A DNA stretch of 64,000 nt from Rubripirellula reticaptiva (GTDB taxonomy: Bacteria > Planctomycetota > Planctomycetia > Pirellulales > Pirellulaceae). The position numbers and the translations under genes are program-made. Below are positions 20,301 to 28,683 of the stretch, one piece after another. The notes under the pieces are model-generated. The model was given only the letters and a program-made list of their open reading frames with translations. It ran no database searches and was not told where the DNA came from. The first letter of the stretch is position 1. Every line of letters begins with the position of its first letter. The DNA lies in assembly GCF_007860175.1 (NCBI RefSeq), contig NZ_SJPX01000002.1, forward strand, positions 992,001 through 1,056,000, written 5' to 3'.

Positions 20301-20637
20301 TCTGAAGAACTCTATGGGCGATTGGATAACCGTATGACTGCTATCCTTCGGACCGAACCGATCTGGGAACAGAATGAATCAGTCTGACTCGGACTGCTTC
20401 ACGAACGGGTCAATCCGCATGTACCGATCCAACAAGATTTGCCGATTCCGACTATCGAATCGGATGCACGCACGAACAGGTCCGAATCGGTCACGCCGAA
20501 CCAGCCAGATATGTCGCTGCGGGCAATCATCAAACGAGAACGAACCTTTTAGGTTCTTCACGAAACAGAATAAGTCAGCGCGCATAAGCACTAAGCCGTG
20601 ACGGCGTCCCGACGAGTGCCCAGGACGTTGCCGACGA
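20301..20637. other. Intergenic region between autotransporter and group II intron
   Basis: Promoter region of the autotransporter plus the 3' exon flank of the intron. It contains an inverted repeat CCGATTC-N8-GAATCGG at 20442-20463, about 142 bases upstream of the autotransporter start, a possible regulator site. No coding region is supported. Confidence 0.35.
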
Positions 20638-21897
20638 ATCGGGATAGGGGGAGCCCTCGCGGGCTCCCACACCACCGGGCATACGGGTCCGTACCACGGC
20701 GGTTCGGCTGGTTAAACGTTCTTGGCAGGTTGTTCCAGAAGCAGCGGGACGCCCAGTTCCACCAACACCCTGCCGGGCAAGGCGAAGTTCAGGGCTGGAG
20801 ATCGGCTGTTGTGCCAGTTGCCTTTACGGCTGCCAGCGGTCTGCGCAGCAAGATCCTTGCCGACGCCCAGCGTCGTGAGCACTGCGATTCGGACGGAAGC
20901 CGAAACGGTTGTCCGAAAACGTTTCGTCCCACTGCGGTGAAAGCACCAGGAGAATCGCCTGCTGGACCACGCGGTCCACCGCCGTTGGAATGCCAAGCTT
21001 GCGCACTCCACCGTCGGGTTTGGGAATCTCCACTCGTTTCACTGGTTGGGGCCGGTACGTTCCCGAAAGAAGCTCGTTGGTGATCCGGCCGGCGTGTCGC
21101 TCGAAATACTTTTCGAGTTCCTTCACCGTCATGCCGTCCACACCGGGAGCGCCACCATTGGCAATGACTCTCGCCATCGCACATTCAAAGTTAAGCGGAT
21201 CGCAGATGCGTTCCATCAACTTGTCATTACTTGTCGGGCTTTCAGTACTCAAGTCCGCCGCGATCGGCACGGTCCCTTCAACGGGGCCATCGGGAACTTC
21301 ATCCCTACCCTCCGCCGCGAAGGTCAGCAGCAATTGTTGTTGCTGCGTTGTTGTTTTCTGCCGTTTGCCGTTCATGAGTTCTCGGACTTACTTGCCGCTC
21401 CGTTTACCCGGTTCATCACTGGGGACCGTTCGGGCCTTCGACGGGACTACGGTTCGGTTTATCTGTGGGAACGCAAGCGTTCCACGCTCCAGCTTTCGCT
21501 TTGGAGTGCCTTAAGACCCTCGCCGGTCTGCATCCGTCTACTACGCCCTCTGCTGACTTCTGACGCGCGATCACGGCTTCTTGCGAAGTCGTCAGTCCGG
21601 CCCGTAGCCCCCGTAACAATCGACTCGGGGCTATTCCAACCAGACACACGTCAGACCTCCCAGGTTAAGTTTCTCGACTTTCACCACGCACCCGCCGGAT
21701 TTACAGAGCAGACCTTTGATGGATGGAGGACTTCGTCACTGTCGTGCGGACTCGTCCCATCTGCCATGCCTCTTATCCGATTCCTGTTCGTCGAGTCGTG
21801 GTTTTGCTACACGCTTCCTTCAGACCCCGCCTCGCGACGGATGCCCTTGCGCTTCGCTAGTCCTTCACCTCCATCAAGTTGGACAGGGGACTCGCAC
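20638..21897 (-). mobile_element. Group II intron with internally deleted reverse-transcriptase gene
   Basis: On the minus strand the element begins GTGCGAGTCC at 21897, a canonical group II 5' end. It runs through about 520 bases of ribozyme sequence (with the recognisable CTGGGAGGTCTG segment near 21660) to a maturase gene. The 3' part has a domain V-like stretch (GAACCGCCGTGGTACGG and onward, about 20670-20710), then a perfect 8-base hairpin GGGAGCCC-GCGA-GGGCTCCC at 20649-20668. It ends CCCCTATCCCGAT at 20638, the usual AY terminus. Total 1,260 bases, against about 1.9-2.5 kb for intact introns; the missing sequence is the middle of the RT gene. It sits about 30 bases downstream of the T-run of the response regulator's terminator. 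Confidence 0.85.
20712..21375 (-). pseudogene. Group II intron reverse transcriptase/maturase, core deleted and frameshifted
   Basis: From ATG 21375 the frame gives a normal maturase N-terminus: APGVDGMTVKELEKYFERHA, TYRPQPVKRVEIPKPDGG, KLGIPTAVDRVVQQAILLVL and FSDNRFGFRPNRSAHDA, equivalent to RT motifs 0 to 2. After that, at about 20865-20875, sequence jumps to a different frame that reads LGVGKDLAAQTAGSRKGNW then SRSPALNFALPGRVL, a typical maturase C-terminus, ending at 20712. RT motifs 3-7, including the YADD catalytic site, and the maturase X domain are missing. The fragment cannot be active. In the first frame the stop is at 20824, giving a 183-residue relic. Confidence 0.88.
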
Positions 21898-21926
21898 CCC
21901 CGAGTTGAGAAACATGCCTGGCAAAC

Positions 21927-21959
21927 ACAAAAAAAGACCCGCCAAGAATGACGGGTCTT
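21927..21959 (-). terminator. Intrinsic terminator of the response regulator gene
   Basis: Minus strand AGACCCG-TCATTCTTGG-CGGGTCT followed by TTTTTTTG, about 115 bases after the response regulator stop and just upstream of the intron. Confidence 0.75.
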
Positions 21960-22074
21960 CATTGATGTTTTGCAAAGCTTTCCGTGACGGCCGTCGGCCG
22001 CCGAAAGACAATAGTTGCCGCTCGCTACACACTCGACACTGGCAGCGCCGCGACAGGCGTCTCGCGTTTCGAGT

Positions 22075-22707
22075 CTAGACCAAGTTCTTGCGAACAGCCC
22101 ATACCGCGGCTTGTGTGCGATCGCTGACACCGATCTTGCGAAGGATGTGCTGCACATGCTCCTTGACCGTTTCGTAGCTGATACCGAGCATCTTTGCGAT
22201 CTCTTTGTTCGTCAGCCCCAGAGCCATTTGACGCAGAACTTCGCTTTCACGCTGGGTTAGCGGAACTTCGATGTCCTGGCTAAGTCGTGGCGTCGCAAGA
22301 GCCCCCGTGACCCGGCGAAGCTCTTCGCGAGTCCAGGCCGATTCGCCTGCGACGGCGGTGTTGAGTGACTCAATCAAACGTTCGCGAGTCGCCGATTTAA
22401 GAATGTAGCCCGATGCCCCCAACGCAACCGCTCGAGCAATGTAAGTCGGGTTGTCGTAGGCCGAAAACAGAACAATTGGCAGATCAGGATGATCAAGTTT
22501 CAGGCGTCCCAGAGCGTTAAGCCCATCGCCACCTTCCATTCGAATGTCCATCAATACAACGTCGGGAACCGACTTTTCAACCGCAGCCAAAGCCTCGGCC
22601 GCGTTCGTCGCTTCAGCGACGATCTCCAAGTCAGTCCCTTCCAGCATCAGCTTAAGGCCCATTCGGATGATCGCGTGATCATCAACAATCAAAATCTTCT
22701 TGCTCAT
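22075..22707 (-). CDS. NarL/FixJ-family response regulator
   Basis: 210 residues: receiver domain (1-120) plus LuxR-type helix-turn-helix (about 145-205). The receiver has the acidic pair D9/D10 in ILIVDDHAIIR, phosphoacceptor D54 in VLMDIRMEGG and K104 in YILKSATRE. The output domain reads LTQRESEVLRQMALGLTNKE then IAKMLGISYETVKEHVQHIL, the DNA-recognition helix. No histidine kinase gene is adjacent, so the partner is an orphan elsewhere. ATG 22707 starts directly before the receiver. Targets are unknown. Confidence 0.93.
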   Translation of the reverse strand: MSKKILIVDDHAIIRMGLKLMLEGTDLEIVAEATNAAEALAAVEKSVPDVVLMDIRMEGGDGLNALGRLKLDHPDLPIVLFSAYDNPTYIARAVALGASGYILKSATRERLIESLNTAVAGESAWTREELRRVTGALATPRLSQDIEVPLTQRESEVLRQMALGLTNKEIAKMLGISYETVKEHVQHILRKIGVSDRTQAAVWAVRKNLV

Positions 22708-23403
22708 TTCATTTCCAGTGGTAAAGAAAAGCCTCAGCGCACAGCTGGTTGCCTAGGACAAAAGCCCCGCGAATCATCTCGCATCAGCACTATGCCGCTA
22801 TTCGATTGAACGGCAAAATGACCCCAAACCAATGAACCCACCCAGCTGCCGACTCAATGGCGACTCTCGCTGACTGGATCAAAAGGCAATGCTATTGGGA
22901 AAACCAAGTCCACATGGGTTAGAGGTTAAAGCAATCTACCGTAGTGGCAAGCGTCAAAGGCTCCACCACGAGGCACCAATTACTAAAACTTTCACAGTCT
23001 TGCCGACTGCGAAACCCACCAAAATGGCCGAACTACCGCGCATTGCAACACAACAACTCAACCCGGTGTACTTCACCTAACCCCTCTCCTCGTCAATTGT
23101 ATCCTTTCAAATCCCGATACGCCCCCAAATGGTGGCAATTTCGCGGAAACTCGCAATATTTATGAGGACTTTTTGTCCGGATGCGCGTTTGAAACGGAAA
23201 TTCGTTGATACAGCAACGGAAAAACCCCTCCGCAGAATTACTCATTCGTCCAGAAAGCGTGCTGCGAGTTGCGTACCAAAACACCGTGGTGTGCGATGTG
23301 ATGCGCATCGATAGATGCCGCTCTGACTTCCAATCCACGTCGGCAATTCAATCGATGCAGGGCCCACTGCCGGCCGAGCCTCCGGACTCTGGACGGATGA
23401 TGG
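22708..23403. other. 696-base intergenic region
   Basis: Between two minus-strand genes. Only short, low-quality frames; no hairpin with a T-run, no repeat or known RNA that I can see. It should contain the response-regulator promoter in its left part. Confidence 0.35.
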
Positions 23404-25293
23404 TTAGGCGGCGATGCTACTAGAAGTAGCCTGCCTTTTGCTTGCCACCATGTCTCGAAACTGCAGACGCAAATTCTTAAGCCAGAAAATCAGATAAACG
23501 TTGGCAACGAAAGAGATCAGCAGCAATCCGTTGAACAGTGGCTGAGCGGCAACTTGCGGTGGGTCACTAAATCCCGACGATTGATTCGTCTGTCCCGATT
23601 GCAAATCAAAATTCACCGATGACCCCGCGGTTCCGCGAGCTTCGGACGTCTGTGATCCTCGCGACTCGGTTGCCGGCGGCCTCGAATTGACCAGGCTCTC
23701 TCGCGGGTACTGACTCGACGAATTAAAGGTCGGCCGCCCTGCGGCGATTGATTCGCGATCGTCTTCGCCATAGCGTGCCCCACCGATCGGTCCATTGGCC
23801 CAATTCGTTTGGCTTTGCCCGCCAAACTGGCCACTTAGATTTCGATCCGATGCACTGGCAAAGCTAGGCGACTGGAACTCCGGCGTTGGGAACGTTGATG
23901 GATTACTAGCCGACTCGCCAAATGGCGAAACTGGTTGCGATCGATACTGAGAAGCATCGGAACCTGCGTTTTCGAGTAAATACTCGTTAGGCATTAGCTG
24001 TCTGCGTGTGTCGTAGATTCGATTCTGTTCATCGACTGCCCACGCTCCCGCGGCCAATTGGGCCGCTGTTAAACGGCTGTCAGGCGTGGTTTGAGTGGCT
24101 TCGCGATACGTCAAACCATTGCCAGAAAGACTTGACCGAGACGAGTAATCGTTGCGAGTATCGCGACTGGTTACCGGTGGCTGCAATTGAGTCGGCGATT
24201 CTTGACGCTGGGCAAGCAACTGCTGCTCACGCCGTTGTTCTTCGAGCCGTTGTTTTGCAAGTCGTTGCTGCTGCTCTTGCAGCAAAAGTTCTTCCTGTTG
24301 TTGACGAGCTTGTTGGGCACGTCGATCCGCCATGATCTGGTCGTACTGAGACACGGCGGGGGTTCGGCTGTTCGTCGCCGACGAATTGGGCTGACCGTAG
24401 GAATTTGACGATCCGCCCACGCTATTTGGCGGCGCCAGGCCGGCGGGCGGACGACCAAAGGTATCGGTCGAGCGCAATCCGTTTGTTGAAAGTGTGTTCG
24501 CATTGGAAGCGTCCCGCGCGGCCGCAACGCGATCGGGATCTCCCCAATTATTATCGCGTTCTGTCGCACCTGCGGCCGTCGTTCCCCACGGCGATGCAGA
24601 ATTTCCGGACCTGTCGTTTTGTCCCAACAACGGCGGCGCAGCAAATCCGGCATTTCCCCCCGCATTGCTTCTGGCGGCCGTACTGGCGGCTTGTGGCCGA
24701 GTCGATGGCGGAGGCACGAGGGCTGAACTGCGGGCGTCGGCAGTGGATGGCCCTGCGCCGGTGCCGCCCGATCCAAAGGCCTGACCGAGCGCTTGGCTGG
24801 TGCGGTCAGCGATCTCTCGCCCCGCTCGATCGATATTGGTTCGAGCGGTATTCGCGGCATCAGTTAAACTTGGCGTCGTTGGGAACGAGAAACCACCGCC
24901 TTGGGTACCCCCCTGCGGATCAGGTTTCATCGCCGTGGTTTTCCCGGCCGTATTTTTCATCGGCACTTTCATCGACGGCGAAACCGAAGCCATTTCGGGG
25001 ATCGCAATCGACGTCGCATCGGAATTTGCGACAAAGTCACTTTCGACGGTTGCAGAGGGCATTTTGTGAGGCAACAGGCCGTCACCAACTCGGATGACGA
25101 TCTTCGTCACGCGACCGCGCACGGCCGGATCGACCACGCTGCTGATCTCGCCGATCCGCTGTAATTGATCTACCTCCGACGATGGAACTTGGACAATGTA
25201 CTGAACACCATCCGCATTCTCATCGGGTTGCCATCCGTACGTGATCCCCATGCCCATGGCGGCGATCATCATTAGCACCGGGACTCCGCCCAT
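23404..25293 (-). CDS. Low-complexity membrane-anchored protein of unknown function
   Basis: 629 residues. A hydrophobic N-terminus (PVLMMIAAMGMGITYGW) acts as a signal or anchor. A short folded-looking segment follows (VQYIVQVPSSEVDQLQRIGE), then a long disordered Ser/Asn/Gln/Pro/Gly-rich region. Near residue 310-370 a Gln/Arg/Glu-rich stretch (RRAQQARQQQEELLLQEQQQ) predicts a coiled coil. One membrane helix near the C-terminus (LFNGLLLISFVANVYLIFWL) is followed by a basic cytoplasmic tail. No family recognised. The design suggests an envelope-spanning or scaffold protein; function unassigned. It stands alone, with gaps of about 700 and 257 bases. Confidence 0.7.
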   Translation of the reverse strand: MGGVPVLMMIAAMGMGITYGWQPDENADGVQYIVQVPSSEVDQLQRIGEISSVVDPAVRGRVTKIVIRVGDGLLPHKMPSATVESDFVANSDATSIAIPEMASVSPSMKVPMKNTAGKTTAMKPDPQGGTQGGGFSFPTTPSLTDAANTARTNIDRAGREIADRTSQALGQAFGSGGTGAGPSTADARSSALVPPPSTRPQAASTAARSNAGGNAGFAAPPLLGQNDRSGNSASPWGTTAAGATERDNNWGDPDRVAAARDASNANTLSTNGLRSTDTFGRPPAGLAPPNSVGGSSNSYGQPNSSATNSRTPAVSQYDQIMADRRAQQARQQQEELLLQEQQQRLAKQRLEEQRREQQLLAQRQESPTQLQPPVTSRDTRNDYSSRSSLSGNGLTYREATQTTPDSRLTAAQLAAGAWAVDEQNRIYDTRRQLMPNEYLLENAGSDASQYRSQPVSPFGESASNPSTFPTPEFQSPSFASASDRNLSGQFGGQSQTNWANGPIGGARYGEDDRESIAAGRPTFNSSSQYPRESLVNSRPPATESRGSQTSEARGTAGSSVNFDLQSGQTNQSSGFSDPPQVAAQPLFNGLLLISFVANVYLIFWLKNLRLQFRDMVASKRQATSSSIAA

Positions 25294-25550
25294 CGCTGTA
25301 TCCTTCAGTGACGTTTTGGAACTGGGGGAGTTTAATGTGCCATCCGCGCAGCCTCTCCCTCAGGTTTCACGACAATCCTAACCGTCGACCCGCGATCGGG
25401 TAAAGAGAGATTCTGTGGGCAATTGGCACAGTGGAACGCGGCGGCGCAAAGCTGCAGAGTCTGGGCCGCCTAGGCGGTCACCACGTCGCCCCTAAACCGG
25501 AACACGGCATTCAATGCTGGCCGGCAAGCAAGTGACATTCGCGGCCAACA

Positions 25551-26717
25551 CTAAATCAGTTTTTTCAACCGATCGATCGCACCAATCAAAGCATCCGCCG
25601 CCCGATCGATCTGGACCATTGTATTGAAACGACCGATCCCGAACCGCGCACTGCGACGAGCCTCAGATTCGCTCAGCCCCATTGCTATCAACACATGACT
25701 GGGCATTGGATCGACGTTGCTGCACGCCGATCCAGTACTGAACGCAACATCCGGGGCCGCCGCCATCCAGGTTTCGCCCTCAACCGAGGCAAGCCGCAAA
25801 TTCAGGTTTCCCACCAACCGTTCGCTACCATCGAGACTCGGTCCATTCAGTTCAACACCCTCGATTCCGCCGCGAAGGCGATTCCAAAAACGATCCCGCA
25901 TAGCAAGCACGCTGGCTCGATCGGATTCCATAGATTGACTGCAAATCTCGAGAGCACGCGTCAATCCGACTACCATCGCCGGAGCCATCGTGCCGCTACG
26001 CAGTCCCCGCTGTTGCCCACCACCCACAATTTCGGGACGCAGCCGAACTCGCCGATTGCCGCCGCCAACGACCAACAATCCGATCCCTTTGGGACCGTAA
26101 AACTTGTGCGCCGACCCGCTAACCAAGTCGATGTCGGCCGCGGCAATGTTGATCGGTATCCGCCCGATCACCTGCGTTGCATCACAGTGAAAGAGAGCAC
26201 CATGCCGGTGAGCCAATTCGGCGATTTCATAAAGCGGCGCGATCGCGCCGACTTCGTTGTTGGCTGCCATCACTGAAACGATCACGGTGTCATCGTCAAT
26301 TGCATCGGCCAATCGATCCAGATCCACCACGCCCGCCTTCGGCGACCCCGCCGGGATCACAGGGACCACCGTGACGCGGAATCCGTCGCGTTTCAAATCT
26401 TCGCATACATCCAAGACGGCTGGATGCTCGGTCGCCACGGTCACGATGTGCCGCCGTTTTTGACGCGGGTGCAGACACACGCCACGGATCGCCAAGTTAT
26501 TTGCCTCGGTCGCACCGCTGGTGAATACCATCGTTTCCGGCGAGGCACCAATGAGCTTAGCGACCGATTTCGTCGAACGATCGATCGCATCCGCGGCAGC
26601 AACACCCGCACGATGACCGCTGTGCGGATTTCCATAGTCTTGGGTCAGCCATGGCAGCATTGCCTCGACGACCAGAGGATCGCAGATCGTTGTCGAATGA
26701 TTGTCCAGATAAATCAT
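25551..26717 (-). CDS. Cysteine desulfurase (NifS/IscS family)
   Basis: PLP enzyme that takes sulfur from cysteine for Fe-S clusters or tRNA thiolation. 388 residues from ATG 26717, which begins MIYLDNHSTT, the family's N-terminus; longer starts overlap the upstream gene. Motifs: TSGATEANNLAI, ATEHPAVL, VSGSAHKFYGPKG with Schiff-base K205, and STGSACSNVDP with catalytic C332. The short loop around the Cys resembles NifS/IscS rather than SufS. It begins 10 bases after the Nudix gene stop, so the two are probably co-transcribed. No iscU or other cluster genes are adjacent; a tRNA-thiolation role with MnmA (partial gene at the right edge) is possible but unproven. Confidence 0.92.
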   Translation of the reverse strand: MIYLDNHSTTICDPLVVEAMLPWLTQDYGNPHSGHRAGVAAADAIDRSTKSVAKLIGASPETMVFTSGATEANNLAIRGVCLHPRQKRRHIVTVATEHPAVLDVCEDLKRDGFRVTVVPVIPAGSPKAGVVDLDRLADAIDDDTVIVSVMAANNEVGAIAPLYEIAELAHRHGALFHCDATQVIGRIPINIAAADIDLVSGSAHKFYGPKGIGLLVVGGGNRRVRLRPEIVGGGQQRGLRSGTMAPAMVVGLTRALEICSQSMESDRASVLAMRDRFWNRLRGGIEGVELNGPSLDGSERLVGNLNLRLASVEGETWMAAAPDVAFSTGSACSNVDPMPSHVLIAMGLSESEARRSARFGIGRFNTMVQIDRAADALIGAIDRLKKLI

Positions 26718-26727
26718 CAGCGGTGGA

Positions 26728-27417
26728 CTAACGGTAAAGAGCGTCGATCGCCAACTGACTCCACGTTTCCAGCCCGTCACGCTCGGACTTCAACGTTTCG
26801 ACGGAAACAAATCCGCCGTCGGCTAGATCAGCTTCGTTGCTTTTCACATCGGGCGTTTTCAAAACAAACCGATGAACGACCCCAACATGAACTTTGCCGA
26901 CGTCGTTCGATGGATCATAGATCAGGCCTTCCTGAGTTTCATCGTAGCCTGATTCTAGTTGGATTTCCTCCGCCAATTCTCGGTGCATTCCCGTTGTGTA
27001 GGGATCCGCACCACCGGCTGCGTCTTCTTCGCTGATGTGGCCGCCGATGCCGACGCTGCGCTTCGCATGCAAGCGTTTCTCGCCTGATCCACCGCCACGC
27101 GTGTAGGTAAACAAGTGAACGACTCCGTCGGCGTCTGTCCATTGCAGCAACACGTAGGGGATCAGTTGCTTGAACGAAGGGTCCGTTTCCATGGTGCTAC
27201 GAGGATGAAACGTCAACTGGTCACTGGCCAAAATCGGCTTCAAAAACCGATCCAAATCGGGCTCAAACCCGGCGATCGTGCCGATGGAGTCGATGACGGA
27301 AGCAGGAATGACCAGGATGTGTTCTTCTTTGCCCGACAAGTCGTTGGCTCCGGTTGCAAGTGCGATGGTGCGATGAATCGTAAGCCGATAGTTGATCGTA
27401 TCAGCCACGAAGCTCAA
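26728..27417 (-). CDS. Nudix-like hydrolase
   Basis: 229 residues. The central segment GIGGHISEEDAAGGADPYTT-GMHRELAEEIQLE (residues about 123-155) is a Nudix box with a lengthened loop: Gly-Gly-His start and REL-EE metal-binding helix. The preceding strand FTYTRGGGSGEKRLHAKRS fits the fold's substrate face. The substrate is unknown; some planctomycete and Bacteroidetes relatives are named only phosphoesterase. The frame opens at TTG 27417, with GTG at 27408 as an alternative; there is no early ATG. It lies between the DUF3592 gene and cysteine desulfurase in one minus-strand run. Confidence 0.75.
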   Translation of the reverse strand: MSFVADTINYRLTIHRTIALATGANDLSGKEEHILVIPASVIDSIGTIAGFEPDLDRFLKPILASDQLTFHPRSTMETDPSFKQLIPYVLLQWTDADGVVHLFTYTRGGGSGEKRLHAKRSVGIGGHISEEDAAGGADPYTTGMHRELAEEIQLESGYDETQEGLIYDPSNDVGKVHVGVVHRFVLKTPDVKSNEADLADGGFVSVETLKSERDGLETWSQLAIDALYR

Positions 27418-27480
27418 GTAGCCGTCGCCACTCGTTCGTCAGCCGGCCGCTATCCCGATCATCTCCTCACCTTCCGCCAA

Positions 27481-28596
27481 TCAAGTCGCGTGAATCCGAT
27501 CGAATGCGTCGCCATCGACGTCAAACGAATCCCGGTAACCACGACCACCAATCGTGCCGATCACCTCAAGCAGTATCCCTGACGGCGTCGCTTGCTGAGT
27601 CACCTGTGCTTGCGTTGCCGATGCTTGCGTCGACAGCCGAGCAGGTTTCGGCAATTCAGGAACAGCAAACTCAATCAGCTCTCCTTCCACTCGGCAGGAA
27701 CCTAATTTCAAGCTCACCGTTTCGCTCGGCAAATCCTTGTTCTCGGCTCCCGTTTGCATCTTGTCACTTGGTGGAATGGCCCAGCGAACTTCCAAATCAA
27801 CGGCATCAGACGGTACTCCCGACGCCAATCCACCCGCAACCTTCAATCCCATCGTGTCGTCGATATCGCTTGGCAACCACAGCGTTCCCACTCTCCGCTG
27901 GGTCACAAAGGCGTATCGCCAGCCGAAGAAAATGAAGACTGCGGAAATCGCCGCCAAGACCATCGACACGATCGCCCCCCACTGACCCGCACCGATGCCG
28001 ACCATGGCAATCGTCACGGCGGTGGCAAACGAAACCAGATGCAGGATCAATATCCACAGCCACGCGCGCCGCGTTCCAGCATGCTTGGACACCAATCGCC
28101 ATCGCCCTCGAACGACTTTGGGCGGTGCGGCGGCCGATAAATAACCGAGCCCAGCAATACCGACACTGCCATGCGTCACCAAAAACAACAGCGCGAACCC
28201 AAGGCTTCCCGATTGAATCCGACCATCCAAAACGGCTTCCGACGGATTGCTAGGGTTGACCAGGCACGTCATTGAACCGGCTTGGTTGGCTTGCGACAAT
28301 TCGCGATACAGTTGACGCGGATACTTATCGCTACTGGATCCCATTTCGAAAAAGCTGACTCGTTCGCTAATAAAGTCTCGGGCACCAAACTGGTACCGAT
28401 ACCGGCACTTGAGCCGATAGGACGCCCCGTCAGAATCTCGATGCTCGTCCACCTCCAACATCTCGGCAGTCGCCGGAACCGATTGCCAGTGCAGACCGCC
28501 GAACCACTCAGCGAGCCCTCGCAAGGTGATTCCCCCCAAAAACAATCCGGCGATCGCAAAGATGCCAAAGAAACACAATCCGACAGTGCGCTGCAT
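27481..28596 (-). CDS. DUF3592-type membrane protein
   Basis: 371 residues from ATG 28596 (MQRTVGLCFFGIFAIAGLFL); a GTG at 28665 would add a polar extension. Membrane helices near residues 5-25, about 130, and two near 180-240. The extracytoplasmic first half has SVPATAEMLEVDEHRDSDGA then SYRLKCRYRYQF, the DUF3592 pattern, and CLVNPSNPSEAVLD, its typical end. The C-terminal 120 residues form a soluble domain. Function is unknown for the family. It lies 87 bases after the hydantoinase stop. Confidence 0.75.
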   Translation of the reverse strand: MQRTVGLCFFGIFAIAGLFLGGITLRGLAEWFGGLHWQSVPATAEMLEVDEHRDSDGASYRLKCRYRYQFGARDFISERVSFFEMGSSSDKYPRQLYRELSQANQAGSMTCLVNPSNPSEAVLDGRIQSGSLGFALLFLVTHGSVGIAGLGYLSAAAPPKVVRGRWRLVSKHAGTRRAWLWILILHLVSFATAVTIAMVGIGAGQWGAIVSMVLAAISAVFIFFGWRYAFVTQRRVGTLWLPSDIDDTMGLKVAGGLASGVPSDAVDLEVRWAIPPSDKMQTGAENKDLPSETVSLKLGSCRVEGELIEFAVPELPKPARLSTQASATQAQVTQQATPSGILLEVIGTIGGRGYRDSFDVDGDAFDRIHAT

Positions 28597-28683
28597 TGGC
28601 TTTCGACTCTCTATCAACTCGTACTTGATCGCCGGCTTTCGAAGATATTCCGACTGGACGCACACATTGTACCGACCGACTCG

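Noticed and set aside
21416-21649. Overlapping minus-strand open frames of about 60-77 residues
   Set aside because: They fall in the 5' ribozyme part of the group II intron and read structured RNA, not protein.
21649-21649. GTGTG at 21649 as the intron 5' end
   Set aside because: The CTGGGAGGTCTG just upstream is an internal domain I motif; GTGCGAGTCC at 21897 is the better boundary and gives the usual 500-base 5' region.
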